From JBPOFY01 sp051252415 (GTDB lineage Bacteria; Verrucomicrobiota; Verrucomicrobiia; Opitutales; Coraliomargaritaceae): a stretch of 64,000 nt of DNA. The notes below the pieces were generated by a model. That model was not told the origin of the DNA and made no database searches. It worked only from the letters and a program-made list of their open reading frames with translations. The stretch lies in NCBI GenBank assembly GCA_051252415.1, contig JBPOGA010000003.1, forward strand, positions 1 through 64,000. The letters are read 5' to 3'. The position numbers and the translations under genes are program-made. Each line of letters begins with the position of its first letter. Positions within the stretch are counted from its first letter, which is position 1. Positions 17,880 to 25,005 of this stretch are shown one piece after another.

Positions 17880-18758
17880 ATGTCTTCAATTAAAGTCTGG
17901 CTGGAAGCGACCCGCCCGAAAACATTACCTGCTGCGGTGGCTCCAGTCTTGCTGGCCACCGCGATGGCTTGTGCGGATGGGGAAGCTCAGGTGCTTCCCG
18001 CTTTGATTTGTTTAACCTTTGCTCTACTGATTCAGATCGGGACGAACTTTGCCAATGATTATCTAGATGGCATTCGTGGCACGGATACCGATAAACGCTT
18101 AGGACCACAGCGCGCGGTGGCAGCAGGATTGATTCAGCCTAAAATGATGCGTGTCGCGACGATTGCTGTGTTGGCTGTCGGCTTTTGCGTCGGCCTCACG
18201 TTGATTCCATTCGGCGGTTGGTGGTTGCTCGGGGTTGGCATCGCAAGTGTTGTCTGCGCATGGCTCTATACGGGTGGCCCGTATCCGCTGGCCTACAATG
18301 GGCTAGGAGATGTCTTTGTGGTATTATTCTTCGGGTTGATTGCCGTGAGCTGCACCTATTATGTGCAAGTTCTGGAGTTTAATTTTAAAGTTATATTCCT
18401 CGGGCTGAGTTGTGGCTTGTTGGTGAATAATATTCTCGTGGTGAACAACTATCGCGACCTTGCTGAGGACCTGCAGGCCAATAAGCGGACTCTAGTGGTG
18501 CTATACGGTCGGCCCTTTGCGCTGCGTCAGTATATCGCATCGACAATTATCGCAGGGGGTGTGGTGCTGTGGTTGGCTGTTTCCGGATATGGTTGGGTAG
18601 TGCTGCTCGGCTTAGTGCCTGTTGTATTAAGTCTGCGATTAGCGATGAAATTACCAAAAGCTGTTACGGCGACAGACTACCTGATTGCCTTGAAAGGCTC
18701 TGCTCAAGTGGTGGCACTCTATGGTGTATTGCTCAGTATTGGTTTGCTCTTGGGCTAG
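17880..18758 (+). CDS. menA: 1,4-dihydroxy-2-naphthoate polyprenyltransferase
   Basis: The 292-residue integral membrane enzyme attaches a polyprenyl chain to dihydroxynaphthoate, giving demethylmenaquinol. The first Asp-rich motif, N-F-A-N-D-Y-x-D-G, is at residues 56-64 and is followed by the MenA-type G-T-D and G-P-Q-R-A-V-A-A-G. The second conserved region, N-N-Y-R-D, lies near 187-191. Eight or nine hydrophobic segments are visible. UbiA-family relatives differ in the G-P-Q-R segment, which supports MenA. No other menaquinone gene is in the window. The gene follows the DUF2339 gene closely. Confidence 0.92.
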   Translation: MSSIKVWLEATRPKTLPAAVAPVLLATAMACADGEAQVLPALICLTFALLIQIGTNFANDYLDGIRGTDTDKRLGPQRAVAAGLIQPKMMRVATIAVLAVGFCVGLTLIPFGGWWLLGVGIASVVCAWLYTGGPYPLAYNGLGDVFVVLFFGLIAVSCTYYVQVLEFNFKVIFLGLSCGLLVNNILVVNNYRDLAEDLQANKRTLVVLYGRPFALRQYIASTIIAGGVVLWLAVSGYGWVVLLGLVPVVLSLRLAMKLPKAVTATDYLIALKGSAQVVALYGVLLSIGLLLG

Positions 18759-18778
18759 TTAATCGCTGAGTGGTTGGT

Positions 18779-19309
18779 ATGTATCGAATATTAACAACTT
18801 CTCTTCTCACTCTTTTACTAGTCTCATTTGCGTCCAATTTGGCCGCTCAGAACATTGCAGTTTCAGCGCGTCTTGAAGCTCGAAATGCAGATGGCACGCC
18901 AGTTCCAGCAAAGTATGTTTATCCTGTTGCTGAACTTTCATCAGGCGAAACGGGCACGATGCACATTGGGGAGGTCTATCGTTTTGAAGGAGCTCAGGTG
19001 ATTGAGCGTAATCTAGGCCTAGTGTTGAAACTTACAGTTAGTGTGGACGGCGATTCGATTTTGTATCGCGGTGAGGCTCAATCGACTCAGATCGCAGATG
19101 TTTCGGAGACAGGTTGTAGCTTTAAATCAACCGATGCGTATTTTGAGGGCAGTGTAGCTGATGGGGAGTCTATTGCTCTCTGGCTGAAAGGACCCTCAGA
19201 TGCTTTTGAAGCGATTACACTGCATTTTGCCACTAAGGCTGCAGAGGTAGAGACCGATGTTGAATCTTTAGAAGCGGACGTAGAGGCAGCGGATTCTATT
19301 GTGGATTAA
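18779..19309 (+). CDS. Small secreted protein, unknown function
   Basis: The ATG at 18779 gives 176 residues; a GTG at 18770 would add three. An N-terminal signal peptide of about 23 residues ends in N-L-A-A-Q. The mature part is acidic, beta-rich in appearance and ends in an Asp/Glu/Ala tail. I recognise no family. It follows menA by 20 nt on the same strand. Its stop codon overlaps by four bases the stop of the convergent gene at 19306. Confidence 0.6.
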   Translation: MYRILTTSLLTLLLVSFASNLAAQNIAVSARLEARNADGTPVPAKYVYPVAELSSGETGTMHIGEVYRFEGAQVIERNLGLVLKLTVSVDGDSILYRGEAQSTQIADVSETGCSFKSTDAYFEGSVADGESIALWLKGPSDAFEAITLHFATKAAEVETDVESLEADVEAADSIVD

Positions 19310-19755
19310 TCACAAGGGGAGGACTCTCCTCGTTTAAAGTATTCAACCAGTTTGTCGCTTACCATTCGCTCTTCTTCGAGCGTGAGCGCTTTGTAATTGC
19401 GACCATCGGTCCAACCATAGCCCCAGCGATACCAATTGTAAAACCAAGGACTGCCGCCTAAGCGCACGCCATTGAACATCGTGTCGGCAAGCATCTTGTC
19501 GTCTGTTTTGGCGAGCACGCATGCACGTAGTTGCTCGTCGGCGGCGAGGCGTTGTGCTTCAGTGCCTCCTTGCCAATACGCTATGTCATGCTGGAAACAG
19601 CACTCGCACCAGTCCTTCGCGTCGATCAATGAGCGATCTGGAAACAATGAGCAACCATCGCTGGTAAAGTCTTTGAGTAGTGGCTGTTGCTTGCAGCCAA
19701 GCATGCAAAGGGCCAAGAAGCTTAGACTAAAGATAATGACTCGTGTGCGCATCAT
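19306..19755 (-). CDS. Phospholipase A2-like lipoprotein
   Basis: The ATG at 19755 gives 149 residues; the frame is open eight codons further upstream. The signal peptide ends in the lipobox M-L-G-C (Cys21). The mature protein contains D-G-C-S-L-F-P-D and then W-C-E-C-C-F-Q-H-D, with His56 and Asp57. This matches the Ca2+-loop-like and C-C-x-x-H-D active-site motifs of secreted phospholipase A2, closest in pattern to group XII-like forms. If active it would hydrolyse the sn-2 ester of phospholipids. Function is inferred from motif only, and such bacterial proteins may have other roles. It is convergent with the small secreted protein at 18779. Confidence 0.7.
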   Translation of the reverse strand: MMRTRVIIFSLSFLALCMLGCKQQPLLKDFTSDGCSLFPDRSLIDAKDWCECCFQHDIAYWQGGTEAQRLAADEQLRACVLAKTDDKMLADTMFNGVRLGGSPWFYNWYRWGYGWTDGRNYKALTLEEERMVSDKLVEYFKRGESSPCD

Positions 19756-19966
19756 ATTATAGCTACGAACTTGTTGCATTTAAGAATCGAGATCAAAGCT
19801 TAACCATTGAATTTTCGAATTCATTCTATCCAGCGCTTGCGCTTCATCATGTTGCAAGCAATCTGGCCTGCATGCGGGTAACTTTTTTTAGCACGAAGTC
19901 CTATGATGAGCAGTATTTGAATCAAAGGAATATTGGCGAATCGTCGAATGAAGTAAAGGTGGTCAA

Positions 19967-21328
19967 GTGAGTCCGCCTGATTTAGAAGCAGTTGCTCAAC
20001 GAAACATTCGCTCGCTGACCTTCTTTCGGGTCTTCTTCAACGCGCGCTTTTATTATCCAGTTTATGCCTTACTGTTTTTAGACTTCGGCCTGACCCTTAC
20101 GCAATTTGCTTTACTGAATGCATTATGGGCGGTGACTATCGTCTTGCTTGAGGTGCCGTCCGGTGCCTTGGCAGATACTATTGGGCGACGTAATCTGCTC
20201 ATAGCCGCAGGCGTATGCATGGTGCTCGAAATGGGTGTATTACTAGTTGCACCGATTGGTGGGGGAGCATTGTTGTTTACGTTGTTTGCAGTCAATCGAG
20301 TACTCAGTGGCGCCGCGGAGGCCGCCGCCAGTGGTGCCGATGAGGCATTGGTCTACGATTCAATGAAAGCTGCAGGTATAGAGAGTCGGTGGGGAAATGT
20401 GCTCGAACGTGTGCAGCGCGACACTTCGCTTGCGTTCTTTTTTGCGATGATGACGGGGGCTGCCTGTTACGATCCGCAAATGGTCAATGCGGTGATTACT
20501 TTCTTTGGATCTGATTTTAGAGTCGAACAGTCGCAGTTGATTAAAGTGCCGATCCTGCTGACCTTCGTTTCTGGGCTGATTGTATTGCTGATGGCTGTTC
20601 GCATGAAAGAACCGCCATTAGAGAAATCGCTGACTGTTCGAGAGACTTTATCTCAGTCATGGAGGCAATCTTTGTCTGCGGCAAAATGGATTTGGACCAC
20701 GCCATTGCCAATGGGGATTATTCTCGCAGCAATGATCTTAGACAGCTCAATCAGGCAGTTTCTTACGCTCGCCAGCGAGTATTGGAATGTGATCCACCTT
20801 CCAATCGCGAGCTACGGTCTGATCGGTTCTGGTATGGCGCTCATGGGTCTATTTGTGCCGAGGCTTGCTCGACACATGGCGGATCATGGCACGCCAGTTC
20901 GTAATTTCTTGCTGACGGTAACTGCGGTCTTCGTTGGATTGTATGGATTGGCCATGGCGATTCCTTTATGGGGCATCGCACCAGCTGTGCTCCTATACGC
21001 ATCGATCCAGTTAACGGGATATTTTGTTAGTCGCTATTTGAATGAAGTGGCACCTTCCGAGCAGCGCGCGACCGTTTTGAGTTTTCGCGGCCTGTCGACT
21101 AATTTTGCATTTGGCGTCGTTTCGATGCTCTATTCGGGTATGATCGTGATGCTGCGCTCCAAGCACAGTGGGAACGCAGAGCTAACAGGAGAGGACTTAC
21201 AGCAAACCATATTTGTCGATTCCTTGACTTGGTTGCCGCTATATTTCTTGTTTTCCGTAGGGCTGGTGTTTCTCTTTCAGAAGCTACGCTTTCGCAAGCG
21301 TGCCAGTCGCGGCGAATCTGCGAGTTGA
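19967..21328 (+). CDS. Major facilitator superfamily transporter
   Basis: The 453-residue protein starts with GTG, preceded by AAAGGTGG at 5 nt spacing. About twelve hydrophobic segments are visible. The loop between helices 2 and 3 has the MFS-like G-A-L-A-D-T-I-G-R-R-N motif near residues 66-76. A hydrophilic segment with V-R-M-K-E-P-P-L-E-K near 205 is the usual central loop. It resembles the DHA-type efflux proteins; the substrate cannot be deduced. The gene stands alone on its strand after a 187-nt gap in which I see no other feature. Confidence 0.85.
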   Translation: MSPPDLEAVAQRNIRSLTFFRVFFNARFYYPVYALLFLDFGLTLTQFALLNALWAVTIVLLEVPSGALADTIGRRNLLIAAGVCMVLEMGVLLVAPIGGGALLFTLFAVNRVLSGAAEAAASGADEALVYDSMKAAGIESRWGNVLERVQRDTSLAFFFAMMTGAACYDPQMVNAVITFFGSDFRVEQSQLIKVPILLTFVSGLIVLLMAVRMKEPPLEKSLTVRETLSQSWRQSLSAAKWIWTTPLPMGIILAAMILDSSIRQFLTLASEYWNVIHLPIASYGLIGSGMALMGLFVPRLARHMADHGTPVRNFLLTVTAVFVGLYGLAMAIPLWGIAPAVLLYASIQLTGYFVSRYLNEVAPSEQRATVLSFRGLSTNFAFGVVSMLYSGMIVMLRSKHSGNAELTGEDLQQTIFVDSLTWLPLYFLFSVGLVFLFQKLRFRKRASRGESAS

Positions 21329-21414
21329 TCGTGTAAATCGTATGAATCAGACTTGAAGTGCATTCAGCTATGCTTCACTGATTAATAAAACGACCCTCAA
21401 CAAAACTACATATA

Positions 21415-22632
21415 ATGGCAAAAGCTAAAGCCGACTCGAAACTAGACCAGAAATCCAAGAAGCTGCGCGACCTAGAGGTCAAAGATGCGCAAATCATCTT
21501 CAATGCGGTCTGGGCAAAATTGGAGGAAGAATTTGGAGAGGAGCATTTGCGCTTTCCGAAAGAGATTTTCTGGCTAAACGGGGCGCCAGGTGCTGGTAAG
21601 GGAACCAATACAAATTTCATAATGCAGTATCGGGATCTGACGGCACCCCCTCTTGTGGTCAGTGGCTTATTAAAGAGCCCCGAGGCAAAACGGCTCATCG
21701 ACGCTGGGATGCTTGTTGGCGATCGCGAGGTTGTGGAGATCTTGTTTCGCCGGTTACTCGATCCTGTTTATCAGTCTGGTGCAGTCATCGATGGCTTCCC
21801 TCGGACAAAAGTTCAGGTAGAGTGCGTGAAGATTCTTTTCACTAAGCTAGTCGAGCTGCGCAATAAATACCGCGATACGCTCTTTTCTGAATACTTTAAA
21901 AAGCCGCACTTCCATATCGTTGTTCTCTTTGTCGATGAGAAGGAGTCTGTGCGCCGTCAGCTATATCGCGGCGAGCAAGCAAAGTTGCATAATGAAGAAG
22001 TGCGTGAGTCGGGTGTTGGTGAAATTTATGAATTGCGCGCGACTGATCTTGATCCAGACGCGGCGCTGAATCGTTACCGCACCTTCAAAGAGAAGACCTA
22101 TGATGCTTTGAAAGAGCTGCGCGAAATCTTCTTTTATCACTTCATTAATGCGCATGGGAGTCTCGAAGAGGTGCGTGCTCGAATTGACAAAGAGTTGGAA
22201 TATCAAGGCTCGCTTGAGCTGGATGAGGCCACCTACGACCGACTTGCTCATATCCCAGTTGCGAGTTCGCTCTCCAAGCATGCGCGGCAGGATTTAGTCG
22301 ATCGCCTCGATTCTTACGAGCAACGACAGACCGAGCTCTTTACTCAAGTTGTCGCGCTGATACAAACAGACTTTATGCCGATTGTTGAGCGTCATGCCAT
22401 TTCTGGTAGTGCGGTGGTAAACACTGAGAGCCACATTCTGCACGATGCTGAAGCGCTCAGTATGTTAATTGATATTTTTTCAGAGCGTGGTTATCATGCG
22501 ATCATTGATATCAATCGCGAAGAGGTTCCAGAGTCAATCGACCCGAAGACGTTTAGGATTAAGACACGTATCAAGCGTATCTATCGAGTTCGCGTCCAAT
22601 TCAAGGGATCAGAGATTCGCCGAGGTCGATAA
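21415..22632 (+). CDS. Adenylate-kinase-like nucleoside monophosphate kinase with long C-terminal extension
   Basis: The 405-residue protein has the adenylate kinase P-loop G-A-P-G-A-G-K-G-T at 56-64, an NMP-binding region and the G-F-P-R-T motif at 127-131. Normal adenylate kinases have about 215 residues. Here there is a charged ~50-residue N-terminal extension and about 150 extra C-terminal residues without an obvious known domain. The family transfers phosphate from ATP to AMP or another NMP in the cytosol. Whether this is the main cellular adenylate kinase or a paralogue cannot be decided from the window. The gene lacks a clear ribosome site. Confidence 0.82.
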   Translation: MAKAKADSKLDQKSKKLRDLEVKDAQIIFNAVWAKLEEEFGEEHLRFPKEIFWLNGAPGAGKGTNTNFIMQYRDLTAPPLVVSGLLKSPEAKRLIDAGMLVGDREVVEILFRRLLDPVYQSGAVIDGFPRTKVQVECVKILFTKLVELRNKYRDTLFSEYFKKPHFHIVVLFVDEKESVRRQLYRGEQAKLHNEEVRESGVGEIYELRATDLDPDAALNRYRTFKEKTYDALKELREIFFYHFINAHGSLEEVRARIDKELEYQGSLELDEATYDRLAHIPVASSLSKHARQDLVDRLDSYEQRQTELFTQVVALIQTDFMPIVERHAISGSAVVNTESHILHDAEALSMLIDIFSERGYHAIIDINREEVPESIDPKTFRIKTRIKRIYRVRVQFKGSEIRRGR

Positions 22633-22638
22633 TTTTGT

Positions 22639-22663
22639 AGTAGGGGGATTTACCTACTTTTTT
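22639..22663 (+). terminator. Weak intrinsic terminator
   Basis: A 6-bp stem (22639-22644 with 22653-22658) is followed by six T residues, just after the adenylate-kinase-like gene. Confidence 0.45.
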
Positions 22664-22741
22664 CGCGAAGAATTCGTTAAACGGGCTGTGTTATAAAATG
22701 ACGCTAGACCTGTCTGCTGTAAGTGCTTTGTATCTATAGAC

Positions 22742-23425
22742 ATGAAGGCGGAAACAGTTGGCTACCATTTCCAGTTCGAAGATCGTGAAGTGAACTTTGA
22801 AGTGGATACGCAATCGCGTGAGCCCAGTGAATCCGAAGTGCATCCAGAATGGGCGGGACTGAGTTATGAGCAGTGCGCATGTTGCCCACTCAAAGTGGCG
22901 GATTGTGAGCACTGTCCAGTGGCTGTGCGTATTAATGATGTGCTGGATGCATTTGCTGATAATAATTCAACCGAACGCGTCAAAGTCACGGTGACGACCC
23001 CAGAACGTAGTTATTATGAAGAGTGCGACTTACAGGTTGGCATCAATTCTTTGATGGGCTTATTAATGGCAACTAGTGGATGCCCGGTGTTGGATCAACT
23101 GCGCTCGATGGCCAGTTTCCATATACCGTTTTGCCGCGTTCGAGAGACCTTGCAGCGCACGGTTGGGTCGTATTTGATTAAGCAATACTTCGAGCAACAA
23201 CACGGTGGAACTCCTGACTGGGAACTCGTGCATTTGAAAGAGCTCTACGATGTCTTGGAAGGCTTAAATCGTGACTTCTCAAAACGTATTCAAGGCTCTA
23301 TTTCTAGTGATGCGGTTTCAAATGCGATCATAATGTTTTTCGCAACTTCCGTAATTGTGGCATCCTCTTTGGATCAACAATTGAAGAAGCATGAGTCATA
23401 TCTAACCGGCGTCGCGAAGCCTTAG
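22742..23425 (+). CDS. Conserved-looking Cys-rich protein, unknown function
   Basis: The 227-residue protein has no signal peptide or clear membrane segment, although residues ~195-212 are fairly hydrophobic. A dense cysteine cluster C-A-C-C-P-L-x5-C-x2-C-P lies at about 45-60, with further Cys in S-G-C-P near 118 and F-C-R near 135. This suggests a metal or Fe-S site, or a redox centre. Start and composition look normal for a real gene. I do not recognise the family. It is convergent with lspA. Confidence 0.7.
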   Translation: MKAETVGYHFQFEDREVNFEVDTQSREPSESEVHPEWAGLSYEQCACCPLKVADCEHCPVAVRINDVLDAFADNNSTERVKVTVTTPERSYYEECDLQVGINSLMGLLMATSGCPVLDQLRSMASFHIPFCRVRETLQRTVGSYLIKQYFEQQHGGTPDWELVHLKELYDVLEGLNRDFSKRIQGSISSDAVSNAIIMFFATSVIVASSLDQQLKKHESYLTGVAKP

Positions 23426-23433
23426 TATGCTCT

Positions 23434-23991
23434 TCAGCTTGTAGATGATTCACTGTTGCCTTCCGTCGCCTCTGGCTGGAGGAAGAAGCTTAGCGTGATG
23501 TAGAGGAAAACGCCAATCACGATACCGCAGTCGGCCACATTGAATGCCGGATAGCGGCCATCAGGCAAGATATAGGGAATCGAAAATGGGAAGCGGAAAT
23601 CAAGAAAGTCGATTACATGCCCGTGAATCAGGCGGTCGATCATGTTGCCGATGACGCCGCCGATCAGTAGTCCAAATGCTAGCTGCATTGGTTTACGATG
23701 TAGCTCTAGGTGATGGCGCATCTTATAGATCATGAAGAGCGCGAGTAGTGCAAATGCAGCAAGGACGCCGCCGTAGCCGCTGAACATGCCCCATGCCGCG
23801 CCTTCATTGCCGATATGCACGATGTAGAAGAAGTCCTTTATGACTTCAATCGAATCGGGATAGAAGTAACTATCAAGCGGTAGCTCTGGGTGGTTGAAAA
23901 TCCAGAGCTTAGTTAACTGATCGAGCACGAACACGACCGCAGCTGTAATAAACAGTCGCTTGTAAGAAGTGCTAGATTGAGTGGATTCCAT
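23434..23991 (-). CDS. lspA: Lipoprotein signal peptidase (signal peptidase II)
   Basis: The 185-residue inner-membrane aspartyl protease removes the signal peptide from prolipoproteins after diacylglyceryl transfer. Four hydrophobic segments are visible. The catalytic aspartates are D119 in G-N-M-I-D-R-L and D154 in N-V-A-D-C-G-I. A polar N-terminal extension and tail are present. It is the last gene of an ileS / DksA-like / lspA run. The ileS-lspA linkage is common in bacteria, with a DksA-like gene inserted here. Several substrates (lipoproteins at 1432, 13780, 19306, 52117) are in this window. Confidence 0.95.
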   Translation of the reverse strand: MESTQSSTSYKRLFITAAVVFVLDQLTKLWIFNHPELPLDSYFYPDSIEVIKDFFYIVHIGNEGAAWGMFSGYGGVLAAFALLALFMIYKMRHHLELHRKPMQLAFGLLIGGVIGNMIDRLIHGHVIDFLDFRFPFSIPYILPDGRYPAFNVADCGIVIGVFLYITLSFFLQPEATEGNSESSTS

Positions 23992-24039
23992 ATTATAAAG
24001 AATCCAGAAAACTAAATTCTAATTACTGACTGCTTTCGA

Positions 24040-24972
24040 TTATTCGTCGTCGTCAGTTATGATCTTAGGCGCATCCGAGCTATCACCGAAGAGGCCACCG
24101 GCATCGCGGTTGACCTTGCGGCGCTTGTTCTTCTCGTGTTCAGCTTGGCCTTCTACGGAGAAACGAGCAAACGGCACGGCTTCTAGGCGTTCTTTAGGGA
24201 TCGCTTTGCCGGTGACTTCACAGACACCATAGCTGCCGTTTTTAATACGTTGGATCGCTTCTTCGATTTCATTCAATGCATCTTGTTCATTGGAAACGAG
24301 GCTAAGCGCGAAATCGCGGTCGAAAGTATCAGAAGCAGCATCGGCTTGGTGGTTGCCGTAGCCAGATACGTCTGAGTCCTCGCGAGCGGAATGCTTGAGT
24401 GTGTCGGCTGTATGGAGGTCGAGTTCTTCGCTCACGTGACCGCGTAGATCAAGTAGGAGTTTGTAGAACTTCTTCCATTTCTTAGGCACATCACCTTCAT
24501 CGAGTGTGTTAGATGCTTTCTTTTCGGCGGGATTAAAGCCGAGGATATCCGCAAGCGATGCTGCGCCGAGTACGCGTTTTTCAACTGGCTGGTCGTCGAC
24601 TTCAATTGCACGTGTTTTTACTGCAGCAGCTTTCTTAGTCGCAACCTTTTTGGTCGGGGCATTCTCTTTCTCTTCGGAAGCTTTCTGCTGCTTCTTTGTC
24701 GCCATCAAGGCTTCAACGTCGTCAAGGGAGAATACGATCGGTGTGGCTTTTTTGTCGTCGTGATTTGTGGCGACACCTTCGCGTGCAACTACAGCTTTAC
24801 TCGCACTTGCAGTCGCCTTCTTCGCAGGAGCCTCTGCTTTCACAGCTTTTTTAGCAGCCGTCTTCTTCGCAGGAGCCTTTGCTTTTACTGTTTTCTTAGT
24901 AGCAGTTTTTTTGACGATTTTCTTTGCTGCTTTTTTGGCAGCCTTTTTAGCGGGTGTCTTCTTTTTTGGCAT
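24040..24972 (-). CDS. DksA/TraR-like protein with histone-H1-like Lys/Ala tail
   Basis: The 310-residue protein has two parts. Residues ~1-130 are Lys/Ala/Thr-rich with repeated K-K-A-A-K-K and A-P-A-K-K units, resembling histone H1 tails. Residues ~160-285 resemble DksA/TraR: a helical region with the D-F-x-L-x-L-V-S-N-E-Q-x-A-L-x-E-I-E-x-A pattern, then Y-G-V-C-E-V-T-G-K-A-I-P-K-E-R-L. The usual four-Cys zinc finger is reduced to a single Cys. DksA-type proteins bind RNA polymerase through the secondary channel. The basic tail may add DNA binding. It lies between ileS and lspA, in the same orientation. Confidence 0.85.
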   Translation of the reverse strand: MPKKKTPAKKAAKKAAKKIVKKTATKKTVKAKAPAKKTAAKKAVKAEAPAKKATASASKAVVAREGVATNHDDKKATPIVFSLDDVEALMATKKQQKASEEKENAPTKKVATKKAAAVKTRAIEVDDQPVEKRVLGAASLADILGFNPAEKKASNTLDEGDVPKKWKKFYKLLLDLRGHVSEELDLHTADTLKHSAREDSDVSGYGNHQADAASDTFDRDFALSLVSNEQDALNEIEEAIQRIKNGSYGVCEVTGKAIPKERLEAVPFARFSVEGQAEHEKNKRRKVNRDAGGLFGDSSDAPKIITDDDE

Positions 24973-25005
24973 CTTTGCTTACAGTTTTGAGATTACGGGG
25001 TAAAA

